The position numbers and the translations under genes were made by a program. 64,000 nucleotides of DNA, taken from assembly GCA_044869955.1 (NCBI GenBank), contig JBIOYC010000074.1, positions 20,280 to 84,279 of the forward strand, written 5' to 3'. Below are positions 19,038 through 27,713 of this stretch, in pieces; the first letter of the stretch is position 1; each line of letters starts with the position of its first letter. The notes beneath the pieces were generated by a model that saw nothing but the letters and a program-made list of their open reading frames with translations, made no database searches and was not told the DNA's origin. The DNA is from CALMKX01 sp044869955. Its GTDB lineage: Bacteria > Acidobacteriota > Thermoanaerobaculia > Multivoradales > SZUA-115.

Positions 19038-19707
19038 GCAACTCCTGCGCCGAGCCCGCACCCGCGTCAGCTGGTGCTTGCTCCTGGTGGTCCCCGGCTT
19101 CGTCGTCCCCGCGATGGCCGATCACGCCTGCACCAGCCCTTTGATTCTCAATCTGGACGATAACGGGCGGATCGACACGACGGGCGAAGAGCACTGGGTC
19201 GACTTCGACATCGATGGCGATGGCGAGCTCGATCGCATCGCTTGGACCAGCTTCGAAGCCGAAGATGCTCTCCTTTGGCTGGACCTCAACGACAACCGCC
19301 TGGCGGATCACGGCGGCGAGCTCTTCGGCGACTCCACCCGCCTTCCATCGGGTGAGTTGGCCCGCAATGGCTTTGAGGCGTTGGCGGTTTACGATCGGCC
19401 GGAGCAGGGCGGCGATGGGGATGGGCGGATCACCGCCCTCGACCGGATCTGGCCCCGCCTGCGCCTGTGGGCCGACTTCAACCACGATGCCGTCTCGCAG
19501 CCGGAAGAGATCCACCGTCTCACGCCTTCGGCAGTTCTAGCCATCGACCTAGCCTACGAGAAGGCGCAGGTGCTCGACGGTCACGGCAACCTCCACGCCC
19601 TGCGGGGGACCTTCGTGAGACGCGTAAGAGAGGCAGGCTTCGAGAGGATCCAGCAGGAGCTGGTCGAGGACGTTTCCTTCCTCTCGGAGGAGTTGCACCA
19701 ACCTTGA
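19006..19707 (+). CDS. Secreted calcium-binding protein, free-standing RTX-associated EF-hand-like domain
   Basis: This 233-residue protein has a hydrophobic signal segment (about residues 17-38). The start at ATG 19006 has GGAGGGAGGAG upstream and lies within the end of the protease gene. The body matches the DxDGDG-type domain seen near the ends of RTX exoproteins: VDFDIDGDGELDRIAWTS, then LLWLDLNDNRLADHGGELFGDST, NGFEALAVYDR, GDGDGRITALDRIWPRLRLW and DFNHDAVSQPEEI. These are calcium loops of EF-hand type. No RTX nonapeptides or enzyme domains are present, so the domain stands alone. Coupling to the metalloprotease suggests calcium-dependent stabilisation or a scaffold, which is inference. 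Confidence 0.75.
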   Translation: MTTTASGANTEQLLRRARTRVSWCLLLVVPGFVVPAMADHACTSPLILNLDDNGRIDTTGEEHWVDFDIDGDGELDRIAWTSFEAEDALLWLDLNDNRLADHGGELFGDSTRLPSGELARNGFEALAVYDRPEQGGDGDGRITALDRIWPRLRLWADFNHDAVSQPEEIHRLTPSAVLAIDLAYEKAQVLDGHGNLHALRGTFVRRVREAGFERIQQELVEDVSFLSEELHQP

Positions 19708-19728
19708 CCGTTGGCGAGCCCGTGCTCC

Positions 19729-21246
19729 TCAGTCGTCGGCCGCCGAGGCGTCCTTGATCACGAAGCGGGCCGAGAGGCGCGCCACCTCGGTGGCGAGCCC
19801 GGCGAGCTCCACCGAGCGCAGCACTTCGGCGAAGTCCTTGTAGGCGGCGGGGGCCTCGTCCCGGGGATAGTTGCGGCCGTTGAAGAGGATGTCGCGCTCC
19901 TCGAAGGAACGGTCGATCTCCCCTTGGTCGAGCTCACGGATCGCCCGCTTGCGGCCCAAGGCCCTCCCGGCGCCGTGGTTGACGCTAAAGCAGGAGAGCG
20001 CGGCCCCGGGCTCGGCCACCATCACCGAGGAGCCGGCCTGGGGGTTGCCCGGCAGCAGGATCGGGTGGCCGGTCTGCGCGAACGGAGTGCCGGCGAGCTC
20101 GTGGTGCCCGGCTGGGAAGGCGCGGGTGGCGCCCTTGCGGTGGACCCACATCCGTCGCCCCTCGACCACCTCGAGCCGGGCGATGTTGTGGCTGATGAAG
20201 TAGACCAAGGAGGCCTGGACGCCCGGCACGACCTCCTGGAAGGCCTCGAGCACCAGCGCATTGATCAAGAGGTGGTTGAGCGTGGCGAAGTTGGCGCCGA
20301 GAGCCATGTCGTCGAGGTAGTCATCGGCCTCGGCCGTGCCCAGCGGCGCATAGACCAGCTCGCGATCCCCGCCCGGCAGGGGGATGCTCCAGGTGGCGAA
20401 CTTCTGCTGCAGAGTCTTGAACTGGCGCGAGGCGAGCAGGTGCCCGAAGCCCCGCGAGCCGCAGTGGGAGAGGAAGGCCGCCCGACCGTCGGCGAGCCCG
20501 AAGGACTCCGCCACCCAGCGGGCGCGGTCGCTGCCGGCCACCTCGACTACCTCACACTCGCCGAAGTGGTTGCCACCGCCGTAGGAGCCGAGCTGCTGGA
20601 CCTTCTCGCCGAACTTGCCGAAGGCTGGGTCAGTACCCAGCAGGCGCTCGAGACGCACCGCCAGGGCCTCCTGGGTGCCATCGTGGCCGCGGTGGAAGGC
20701 GTCCTCGCAGCGCTCGGCCCATTCGGGTGGGATGCCGAGAGCCTCGCAGACCGCGTCCGAGGCTCCCTCCACCACCAGCCGGCGGCCGAGATCCTCCGCC
20801 ACCCGCCGTGCCTTCCTCACCGAGCGCTGGCCCTTGCCGGCGCCGGTGGGCACCCGCTCGCCGATGGCCTCGATCAAGGCCCGACGTACCTTGCGGTCCA
20901 CCACCGCCTCGGCGGGCAGGTCGAGCTGAAGCAGGCTCATCGAGCACTTGATGTCGACGCCGACCGGACCGGGGTAGATGTGGCTGGGCGAGGCGACCAC
21001 GCAGCCGACCGGCGCCCCGTAGCCGACGTGAGCGTCCGGGTTGAGCACGACCCGGGCGACGCCCGGGGACATCCGGGTGTTCATAGCCTGCTGAAGGCAG
21101 CCGGCGTCGAAAGTTCGGCGGATGGCCTCGGTGCCGATCACGGTGATCGGCGGCAGCGAGCCGCCGGCGACCGGCAAGAGGGCGGTAGCCTCGCCGGTCG
21201 GCACCAGCTCAAAGCCGGTGGCTTCAGAAGGGTTGGCAGAGGTCAT
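19729..21246 (-). CDS. rtcB: RtcB-family RNA ligase
   Basis: This 505-residue protein starts at ATG 21246. The RtcB signature sites are present: NPDAHVGYGAPVGCV, GVDIKCSM with the manganese-binding Asp and Cys, GGGNHFGECE, SHCGSRGFGH, the metal-ligand His in SHNIAR, and NHGAGR carrying the His that is guanylylated. RtcB joins 2',3'-cyclic phosphate or 3'-phosphate ends to 5'-OH RNA ends with GTP and Mn2+. It serves tRNA or rRNA repair in bacteria. It is the last gene of a minus-strand cluster, 14 bases after the aminotransferase. No archease or RtcA is nearby. Confidence 0.93.
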   Translation of the reverse strand: MTSANPSEATGFELVPTGEATALLPVAGGSLPPITVIGTEAIRRTFDAGCLQQAMNTRMSPGVARVVLNPDAHVGYGAPVGCVVASPSHIYPGPVGVDIKCSMSLLQLDLPAEAVVDRKVRRALIEAIGERVPTGAGKGQRSVRKARRVAEDLGRRLVVEGASDAVCEALGIPPEWAERCEDAFHRGHDGTQEALAVRLERLLGTDPAFGKFGEKVQQLGSYGGGNHFGECEVVEVAGSDRARWVAESFGLADGRAAFLSHCGSRGFGHLLASRQFKTLQQKFATWSIPLPGGDRELVYAPLGTAEADDYLDDMALGANFATLNHLLINALVLEAFQEVVPGVQASLVYFISHNIARLEVVEGRRMWVHRKGATRAFPAGHHELAGTPFAQTGHPILLPGNPQAGSSVMVAEPGAALSCFSVNHGAGRALGRKRAIRELDQGEIDRSFEERDILFNGRNYPRDEAPAAYKDFAEVLRSVELAGLATEVARLSARFVIKDASAADD

Positions 21247-21260
21247 GGGCGGGCGGGAGG

Positions 21261-22430
21261 TTACCCGAAAGCTCGCCTCGCCCGCCAGGCGAGCAGCCGT
21301 TCCACCGCCTGGTCGATCGTGTCCTCGTCCTTGCAAAAGGCGAAGCGCAGCCAGGGGCGGCCGTGCTCTTTGTTGAGGTAGAAGGGGCTCGCCGGGATCG
21401 CCGCCACGCCGGCTTCCTCGGGCAGGAGGCGCGACAGCTCGAGGTCGTCGTCGAAGCCCAGGGGGCGGATGTCGGCGAGCACGAAGTAGGTGCCTTCCGG
21501 TGCCTGGACCCCGAAGCCGGACTCGGCGAGGCCGCGGCAGAGACGGTCGCGCCGGCTCCGGTAGCGGGCCAGGTAGTCCTCGAAGTAGTCGTCGCCGGCC
21601 GCGAGGGCCCTGGCCATGGCCACCTGGAACGGCGTGGCCTGGCAGAAGGTCACGAACTGGTGGGCTGCTCGCAGGGCCTGCGTCAGCTCTGGGGGGGCGC
21701 AGCTCCAGCCGATCTTCCAGCCGGTCAGGCTGAAGGTCTTGCCCGCCGAGGAGATGGTCACCGTGCGCTCGCGCATCCCGGGCAGGGAGGCGAGGGGCAG
21801 GTGCTCCCCCTCGAAGACCAGATGCTCGTAGACCTCGTCCGAGACGGCGATCAGGTCGTGCCGGCGGCATAGGTCTGCTACCGCTTCCAGCTCGGCGCGG
21901 GTGTGCACCCGACCGGTGGGGTTCTGCGGTGTGTTGAGCAGGATCAGCCGGGTGCGGGGCGTGATCGTCGCCGCCAGCTCGGCGGGGTCGAAGCGGAAGC
22001 CCGGCTCGCGGAGGGTGACGGCGCGCACGGTGGCGCCGGCCATCTCGGCGCCGGCAAGGTAGGAGTCGTAGAAGGGCTCGAAGAGCACCACCTCGTCCCC
22101 GGGATCGCAGAAGGCCTGGAAGACGCAGAAGAGGGCCTCGGTGGCGCCGGCGTAGACGGTGATCTCCCCCTCGGGGTCGAGGTCCTGGCCATAGAAGCGC
22201 CTGCGCTGCGCGGAGACCGCCTCGACCAGCTCGGGCAGCCCGAAGCTGCGGCTGTACTGGTTCCGCCCCGCCCGGATGGCTTCGACGGCGGCTTCCTTGA
22301 CGAAGTCCGGGCCATCGAAGTTGGGGGCCCCCTGGCCGAGGTTGATGGCGCCGAAGCGTGTGGCCAGCTGGTTGACGGCGGAGAAGATCGAGGTGCCGAA
22401 GCCGGAGACGCGTCGGGCGGCTCGCCTCAC
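21261..22430 (-). CDS. PLP-dependent class I/II aminotransferase
   Basis: The protein has 389 residues from GTG 22430, chosen because GTGA overlaps the upstream stop and the length matches the family. Motifs: AINLGQGAPNFDGP at the N terminus, LNTPQNPTGRV, the PLP region SDEVYEHLVF, the Schiff-base Lys in SSAGKTFSLTGWKIGW, and LRFAFCK with the carboxylate-binding Arg. It is closest in style to methionine/kynurenine/glutamine transaminases (YbdL, KAT). Such enzymes make omega-oxoacids whose amides are removed by omega-amidase; a candidate amidase lies at 16735-17493. Substrate is inferred only. Confidence 0.9.
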   Translation of the reverse strand: MRRAARRVSGFGTSIFSAVNQLATRFGAINLGQGAPNFDGPDFVKEAAVEAIRAGRNQYSRSFGLPELVEAVSAQRRRFYGQDLDPEGEITVYAGATEALFCVFQAFCDPGDEVVLFEPFYDSYLAGAEMAGATVRAVTLREPGFRFDPAELAATITPRTRLILLNTPQNPTGRVHTRAELEAVADLCRRHDLIAVSDEVYEHLVFEGEHLPLASLPGMRERTVTISSAGKTFSLTGWKIGWSCAPPELTQALRAAHQFVTFCQATPFQVAMARALAAGDDYFEDYLARYRSRRDRLCRGLAESGFGVQAPEGTYFVLADIRPLGFDDDLELSRLLPEEAGVAAIPASPFYLNKEHGRPWLRFAFCKDEDTIDQAVERLLAWRARRAFG

Positions 22431-22888
22431 GGGTAGTCGTCCAGGTCCTGGAAGGGCAGGCCGCAAGGATAGAACAGGTTGAAAACCGGCTGTTCGATCG
22501 CCTCGGCGAATCCCAGGAAGAGGGGGCCGTACTTCTCGATCGGGGAACCGCCGGCCTCGACGGTCTGGTACTCCTCGACGCTGATGCCCATGGCTTCGGC
22601 GATCTGTTGGGGGGTCTTGCCACGGCGCTCGCGGTGCTGGGCGATCAACCGGCCAGCCTGACCGGCCTGGCAGTCGGCGAAGCGCCCACTGTCGGCCAGC
22701 AGGCGGGAGGTCGGCGTCTCGAGCGAGATGGCGATCTGTGCCAGGCGATAGCCCCAATCCTCGGCCGGCGTGCTGCCGGCTTCGATGTCCTGGTATTCGG
22801 CGGCCGGGATGCCCAGCCGGGAAGCGGTCTGGTCGACTGTCAGACCCTTCTTCTCACGCTCTTTTCTGAGGACTTCGCCCTGTTTCAT
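22427..22888 (-). CDS. XRE-family protein with two tandem helix-turn-helix domains
   Basis: The protein has 153 residues from ATG 22888. Two similar Cro/C1-type domains are seen: EVLRKEREKKGLTVDQTASRLGIPAAEYQDIEAG (about 4-38) and RLIAQHRERRGKTPQQIAEAMGISVEEYQTVEAG (about 80-113), each followed by a helical stretch. The duplication could let one chain contact a palindrome. The end (FNLFYPCGLPFQDLDDYP) has no recognised sensor. The stop overlaps the aminotransferase start (GTGA), so the regulator is coupled to that gene and probably controls the operon. No operator was found with confidence. Confidence 0.83.
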   Translation of the reverse strand: MKQGEVLRKEREKKGLTVDQTASRLGIPAAEYQDIEAGSTPAEDWGYRLAQIAISLETPTSRLLADSGRFADCQAGQAGRLIAQHRERRGKTPQQIAEAMGISVEEYQTVEAGGSPIEKYGPLFLGFAEAIEQPVFNLFYPCGLPFQDLDDYP

Positions 22889-23303
22889 TCGTCTAGTCTC
22901 CCATGAGAGTGGTCTGGCCAACTGCGGTCGGCGCCGGGCTCGACCCGGTCGCCGGGCGGACACTTCCTAAGGATGCGTTGCCACGCTCTGCCGTGACAGG
23001 GCACTATAGGAGAGACCGCTTTGCATGCGCCTTGCTAGTCAGGGTCGTCACTCTGACTCTCGCTGCGTTCCCTGGGCTGCCAGGAAGGCTCCGCCCGGTC
23101 GGTGCATGCACAAGGAACTATGTATTATGGGGTGTTGCTGAGCACCAGAGTGTGGGCCGACTGGATCAGTCGGTGATCAAAGTGACCAGGAGTCTGGAGC
23201 AAACCGGGCCGGAGGGGCCGACCCGGTTCGGGGTGAACCGTGCTCTAGACCTCGAAGAACCAAACCGACGTCTCGCGAACGTCAAACCCAGGAGGTTCCT
23301 CTC
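22889..23303. other. Intergenic region between divergent genes
   Basis: This 415-base stretch separates the XRE operon from the haloperoxidase gene. Both directions must find promoters here. An AT-rich patch near 23117-23130 (TATGTATTATG) could hold a -10 box for the haloperoxidase, without a convincing -35. I see no small gene, no strong terminator and no clear inverted repeat. Confidence 0.5.
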
Positions 23304-25013
23304 ATGTCCGAGTCCGAAGTCCAGCACCGCATCCAAGATACGACTGAGGAGACCCAGGCGGATTCATCGGGTCTCTCTCGACGGCATCTGCTGGGGGGCA
23401 TCGGCGCCCTGGCTGCCGCCGCCACCGCCGGCTCGCTGCCGGTGGTGCTCACGCCGACGACGGCCGAGGCCGAGCTCGGCCCGGAACTGGGCAGCAACCG
23501 CACCGCCGCCGCCGTGGCCAAGCGGCAACAGCTGACGGCCCTGATGCAGGCCGCTGGCTCGCCTGCGCATCCCGACAACGGCGACGAGGCGCTCTACGCC
23601 AACCTCATCGGCAACTACTCCAAGGGCCTGCCCCACAACGCCATCGGTGAGGTGCGCCCGGCGGCTTACTCGAAGTGGCTGACGGCCCTCAACTCGGGGC
23701 TCAACGCGGATTTCGAGGCGATCCCCCTGGGCGGCGTCACGAAGCTGACCAGCCCACAGTCCGGCCTGGCCTACGACCCCGAGGGCAACGACGGACACCA
23801 ATACGTCATCCCGCCGGCGCCGGCCTTCGCCAGCGCCGAAGAGGCGGGCGAGATCGTCGAGAACTACTGGATGGCCCTGCTGCGCGACACCCGCTTCACG
23901 GACTACGCGAACAGCGACCTCGCCCAGGCGGCGGCGGACGAGCTCTCCGGGCTCACTGACTTCCGGGGTCCGACGGAAGGCGGCGTGGTCACCCCGCAGA
24001 GCCTCTTCCGCGACGTCCTCCCCGGTTGCACCACCGGCCCCTACGTCTCGCAGTTCATGCTCCTGGGCACTCCGTTCGGCGTCGAGTACGTCGAGCGCCG
24101 GATGCGCACCCTGGCCCAGGGGAGCGACCACATGACCAGCTTCGCCGACTGGCTGGCGGTGCAGAACGGCAACGTCCCGGGCGCTGCGAGGTTCGACTCC
24201 ACCCGGCGCTACGTCCGTAACGGCCGCGACCTCTCCGAGTGGGTGCACATCGACGTGCTCTTCCAGGCCTACTTCAACGCCTGCCTGATCCTCGGCACTC
24301 CGCCCGACCCGAACAACAAGCCCACCGGCGGCGGCATCGGCTGCCCGCTCAACTCGGGCAACCCCTACAACGGGTACCAGAAGCAGGCTGCCTTCGCTAC
24401 TTGGGGGCCCCCGTTCATCAAGGCCACTCTTTGCGAGGTCGCGTCCCGAGCCCTGAAGGCCCAGTGGTACCAGAAGTGGTTCGTGCACCGCCGCCTGCGT
24501 CCCGAGGCGTTCGCCGGATGCGTCCACGTGCACGTGAGCGGCCTGGCCGACTACCCGATCCACTCGGACGCGCTGGACTCCGAGGCCGCCAGCCGGGTGG
24601 CCAGCAAGTATGGCACTTACCTCCTGCCCATGGCCTTCCCAGAGGGCAGTCCCACCCATCCCGCCTACGGCGCCGGACACGCCACCGTCGCGGGCGCTTG
24701 CGTAACCGTCCTCAAGGCCTTTTTCGACGAGAGCTACGTCATCCCCAACCCGGTGGTCCCCAACGGCAACGGCACCCAACTGCGCCGCTGGGAGGGTGAG
24801 CCGCTGACCGTCGGTGGCGAGCTCAACAAGATCGCCTCCAACGTCGGCACCGGCCGTAACATCGCCGGCGTGCACTGGCGCTCGGACGCCCTCGAATCCT
24901 TCCGTCTCGGTGAGGCGGTGGCGATCGCCCTCCTGCGCGACCACAAGGCCTGCCTCCACGAGGAGGGCAGCTTCACCTTCACCAAGTTCGACGGCACCAG
25001 CATCACCATCTAG
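23304..25013 (+). CDS. Tat-exported vanadium-dependent haloperoxidase-like protein
   Basis: This 569-residue protein has a twin-arginine signal (SRRHLLGGIGALAAAATAGS) ending near residue 55. The C-terminal part carries the vanadate/phosphate site shared by vanadium haloperoxidases and PAP2 phosphatases: KWFVHRRLRPE (Lys and Arg, about 390), SPTHPAYGAGHATVAG (Ser and His, about 450-465) and AGVHWRSDALES (His and Arg, about 520). Vanadium haloperoxidases oxidise halides with H2O2 and fold before export, which fits Tat use. An acid phosphatase activity is the alternative. CAGGAGG lies 8 bases before the ATG. It is transcribed alone and followed by a strong hairpin. Confidence 0.88.
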   Translation: MSESEVQHRIQDTTEETQADSSGLSRRHLLGGIGALAAAATAGSLPVVLTPTTAEAELGPELGSNRTAAAVAKRQQLTALMQAAGSPAHPDNGDEALYANLIGNYSKGLPHNAIGEVRPAAYSKWLTALNSGLNADFEAIPLGGVTKLTSPQSGLAYDPEGNDGHQYVIPPAPAFASAEEAGEIVENYWMALLRDTRFTDYANSDLAQAAADELSGLTDFRGPTEGGVVTPQSLFRDVLPGCTTGPYVSQFMLLGTPFGVEYVERRMRTLAQGSDHMTSFADWLAVQNGNVPGAARFDSTRRYVRNGRDLSEWVHIDVLFQAYFNACLILGTPPDPNNKPTGGGIGCPLNSGNPYNGYQKQAAFATWGPPFIKATLCEVASRALKAQWYQKWFVHRRLRPEAFAGCVHVHVSGLADYPIHSDALDSEAASRVASKYGTYLLPMAFPEGSPTHPAYGAGHATVAGACVTVLKAFFDESYVIPNPVVPNGNGTQLRRWEGEPLTVGGELNKIASNVGTGRNIAGVHWRSDALESFRLGEAVAIALLRDHKACLHEEGSFTFTKFDGTSITI

Positions 25014-25020
25014 CTCTCAG

Positions 25021-25055
25021 CGCCGGAGCCCTCTCCTCCATGGAGGGCTCCGGCG
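25021..25055 (+). terminator. Hairpin terminator after the haloperoxidase gene
   Basis: A perfect 13-bp stem (CGCCGGAGCCCTC at 25021-25033 with 25043-25055) has a 9-base loop. It begins 8 bases after the stop codon. The following bases (GCTTCC) give almost no T-run. Confidence 0.6.
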
Positions 25056-25135
25056 GCTTCCCCGCCTCGCGATCGGCGCGATACGATCTCCCTCCGTGCC
25101 GGCGTTCCGCCCCGCGTCCCCGAGAGGGCTTCCTC

Positions 25136-26326
25136 ATGCCAGCGACCGTCTCAGCGAGCCTTGAAGCAGGAGTGGACTTCTCTCTCTCCGAGGAGCAACG
25201 GGCCATCCAGGAGCTGGCCCGCGACTTCGCGGCGCGGGAGATCGACCCCATCGTCGACGAGATCGACGAGGCCCAGCGCTTCCCCCGCGAGGTGATGGCC
25301 AAGGCCGGCGAGCTGGGTTTCCTCGGCGTGCTCTTTCCCGAAGAGCTGGGCGGCGCCGGGCTCGGCTACGTCGAGTACGTGCTGGTGGTCACCGAGCTAT
25401 CGAAGGTCGACCCTTCGGTGGGGATCAGCGTCGCCGCCCACAACTCCCTGTGCACCAATCACATCTACAAATTCGGCAACGCCGAACAGCGCCGCCGCTG
25501 GGTGACTCCGCTCGCCAGCGGCCAGAAGATCGGCGCCTGGGGCTTGACCGAGGCCGGCTCCGGCTCGGACGCCGCCGCCGCCCGCACCAGCGCCCGCAAG
25601 GCGGAGGGCGGCTGGGTGCTGAACGGCGCCAAGGCCTTCTGCACCCACGGCTCGGTGGGGGACGTCTGCGTGGTGATGGCGGTCACCGAGCCCGGGGCGC
25701 CGAAGGGCAAGAACCTCTCGGCCTTCGTGGTCGAGAAGGGAATGGCCGGCTTGCGGGCGGGCAAGAAGGAGAACAAGCTCGGCATCCGCGCCTCGGACAC
25801 CGCCGAGGTGGTCCTCGAGGACTGCTTCGTGCCCGACGGCCACCTCCTGGGCGAGCGGGGGGCCGGCTTCCCCCAGGCCCTGGCAGTACTCGACGGCGGC
25901 CGCATCTCGATCGCCGCCCTCGGTCTGGGCACCGCCATCGGCGCCTTCGATGCCGCCCGCCGCTACGCCAAGGAGCGCGAGCAGTTCGACCAGCCGATCG
26001 CGAGTTTCCAGGCGATCCAGTTCGCCCTCGCCGACATGGCCACCCGCATCGCCGCCGCCGAGGCCCTGACCCTGGCCGCCGCGGCCGAGATGGACCGCAC
26101 CGGCGAGGTGACCTTGAAGGCCTCCGAGGCCAAGCTGATGGCCGGCGAGACCGCGGTGTTCTGCGCCGAGCGCGGGGTGCAGATCCACGGCGGCTACGGC
26201 TTCATCAAGGACTACCGCGCCGAGAAGTACTACCGCGACGCCAAGATTTGCACCATCGGCGAGGGCACCAGCGAGATCCAGCGCATGGTGATCGCTCGCC
26301 AGATGCTGAAGGGCGCCTCGGCATGA
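25136..26326 (+). CDS. Acyl-CoA dehydrogenase
   Basis: This 396-residue protein has the normal family length. The ATG at 25136 is chosen over an upstream frame because the family N terminus (DFSLSEEQRAIQELARDFAAREI) begins about 13 residues later. Signatures: WGLTEAGSGSDAAAA near the flavin, KAFCTHGSVGDVCVVMA, GGYGFIKDYRAEKYYRDAKI, and GEGTSEIQ with the Glu used as catalytic base in short- and medium-chain members. It performs FAD-dependent alpha,beta-dehydrogenation of acyl-CoA with electrons passing to ETF. The stop overlaps meaB (ATGA), and a methylmalonyl-CoA epimerase follows, so a short- or branched-chain substrate leading to propionyl-CoA is likely. Confidence 0.94.
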   Translation: MPATVSASLEAGVDFSLSEEQRAIQELARDFAAREIDPIVDEIDEAQRFPREVMAKAGELGFLGVLFPEELGGAGLGYVEYVLVVTELSKVDPSVGISVAAHNSLCTNHIYKFGNAEQRRRWVTPLASGQKIGAWGLTEAGSGSDAAAARTSARKAEGGWVLNGAKAFCTHGSVGDVCVVMAVTEPGAPKGKNLSAFVVEKGMAGLRAGKKENKLGIRASDTAEVVLEDCFVPDGHLLGERGAGFPQALAVLDGGRISIAALGLGTAIGAFDAARRYAKEREQFDQPIASFQAIQFALADMATRIAAAEALTLAAAAEMDRTGEVTLKASEAKLMAGETAVFCAERGVQIHGGYGFIKDYRAEKYYRDAKICTIGEGTSEIQRMVIARQMLKGASA

Positions 26327-27303
26327 GCGCAGCCGCCGGGCGCGGGGTCTCCTTCGAGGCCCTGCTGGAAGGCGTGCGGGCTCGTCGCTCGCGCGCCCTC
26401 GGTCGAGCCATCTCGCTGGTCGAGGACGGCCAGGAGGACGCGGCCCGGCTGATCGCCGCCGTCTACGGCGAGGTCGGCCGAGCCCGGGTGGTGGGCATCA
26501 CCGGCCCACCCGGGGCGGGCAAGAGCACCCTGGTCGACCGCCTCGCCCGCTTCGTCCGGGGGCGGGGGGAGACGGTAGGCATCCTCGCTGTAGATCCCAC
26601 CAGCCCGTTCTCGGGCGGCGCCATCCTGGGCGACCGCATCCGCATGCAGGGCCTGGCCACCGACCCCGGGGTGTTCATCCGCTCGATGGCGACCCGGGGG
26701 GCCATGGGCGGCCTGTCGCGGGCCACGCCGGACGCCGTCGACCTGCTGGACGCGGCCGGCTTCGACTGGGTCCTGGTCGAGACGGTGGGCGTCGGCCAGG
26801 ACGAGGTGGACGTGGTGCGCAGCGTCGAGACCGTGGTGCTGGTCACCGTGCCGGGCCTGGGCGACGACATCCAGGCGATCAAGGCCGGGGTGATGGAGAT
26901 CGCCGACCTCTTCGTGGTCAACAAGGCCGACCGCGAGGGGGTGGAGCGCACCTGTCGCGACCTGGAGATGTTGCTCTCCCTGGCGCCGGGATCGGGTTGG
27001 CAGCCGCCGATCCTGCGCACCGTCGCCAGCCGGGGCGAGGGCATCGAGGAGCTGGTACAGGGCATCGAGAGCCATCGCACCCACCTGATCGCGAGCGGCG
27101 AGCTCGCGGCGCGGCGCCGCGCTCAGCTGCGGCTGCGGGTGGAGACCATCCTGAAGCAGCGGGTCCTGACCGCCGCGGACCGTGGCGACCGCTTGGTGCG
27201 CGAGATCGAGCAGGCCTTCGCGGCCGGCCAGGATCCGTACCGGACCGCCGATCACCTCTTCGCCGAGGTGGTCGAGGAAGAGGTCGCCGGGAGGCAAGCA
27301 TGA
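26323..27303 (+). CDS. meaB: Methylmalonyl-CoA mutase-associated GTPase MeaB
   Basis: This 326-residue protein is of normal length for the MeaB/ArgK G3E GTPase family. Motifs: Walker A GITGPPGAGKSTLVDRL (about 58-74), ILAVDPTSPFSGGAILGDRIRM, MATRGAMGGLS, VETVGVGQDEVDV (Walker B and switch III region) and NKAD for guanine. MeaB guards cobalamin loading and reactivation of methylmalonyl-CoA mutase. The mutase itself is not in this window. The ATG lies in an ATGA overlap with the acyl-CoA dehydrogenase, and its own stop overlaps the epimerase start in the same way, so the three are a tightly coupled operon. Confidence 0.96.
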   Translation: MSAAAGRGVSFEALLEGVRARRSRALGRAISLVEDGQEDAARLIAAVYGEVGRARVVGITGPPGAGKSTLVDRLARFVRGRGETVGILAVDPTSPFSGGAILGDRIRMQGLATDPGVFIRSMATRGAMGGLSRATPDAVDLLDAAGFDWVLVETVGVGQDEVDVVRSVETVVLVTVPGLGDDIQAIKAGVMEIADLFVVNKADREGVERTCRDLEMLLSLAPGSGWQPPILRTVASRGEGIEELVQGIESHRTHLIASGELAARRRAQLRLRVETILKQRVLTAADRGDRLVREIEQAFAAGQDPYRTADHLFAEVVEEEVAGRQA

Positions 27304-27713
27304 TCCAGGGCCTGGACCACATCGGCATCGCCGTGGCCTCGATCGCCGAGGCGAGGAAGTTCTACGAGAGTCTGGGCCTGAGCGTGGCCCACGTCGAGGA
27401 GGTGGCCGCGGAAGGAGTGCGAGTGGCGGTGATCCCCTGCGGTGCCACCCGCATCGAGCTGCTCGAGCCGCTTACTCCAGACTCGACGGTCGGCCGCTTC
27501 CTCGCCCGCCGCGGCGCCGGCGTCCACCACCTCTGCTTCGCCACCGGCGACGTCGACGGGGATTCGGCGCGCCTGCGCGCTGAGGGCCTCGAGGTGCTGC
27601 GTGAGCAGCCCGGCGAGGGCGCCGAAGGCTGCCGGGTACAGTTCGTTCACCCGCGCAGCACGGGCGGCGTGCTGGTCGAGCTCTCCGAGCGCCCGCCTCA
27701 GAACTGTACGTAG
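27300..27713 (+). CDS. mce: Methylmalonyl-CoA epimerase
   Basis: This 137-residue VOC-fold protein has the family start LDHIGIAVASIAEARKFYESLGL and the metal ligands His in LDHIG, His in GVHHLCFATGDVD and Glu in VLVELSE. IELLEPLTPDS is also typical. It interconverts (S)- and (R)-methylmalonyl-CoA between propionyl-CoA carboxylase and the mutase. ATG 27300 overlaps the meaB stop by four bases. Its 3' end overlaps the convergent gene at 27698-28519 by 16 bases. Confidence 0.95.
   Translation: MIQGLDHIGIAVASIAEARKFYESLGLSVAHVEEVAAEGVRVAVIPCGATRIELLEPLTPDSTVGRFLARRGAGVHHLCFATGDVDGDSARLRAEGLEVLREQPGEGAEGCRVQFVHPRSTGGVLVELSERPPQNCT

Noticed and set aside
21247..22623. N-terminal part of a 964-codon minus-strand frame reaching into rtcB
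   Set aside because: The part upstream of ATG 21246 lies in the shadow of the aminotransferase gene and is Arg/Pro-rich. RtcB homology starts only at the chosen ATG region.
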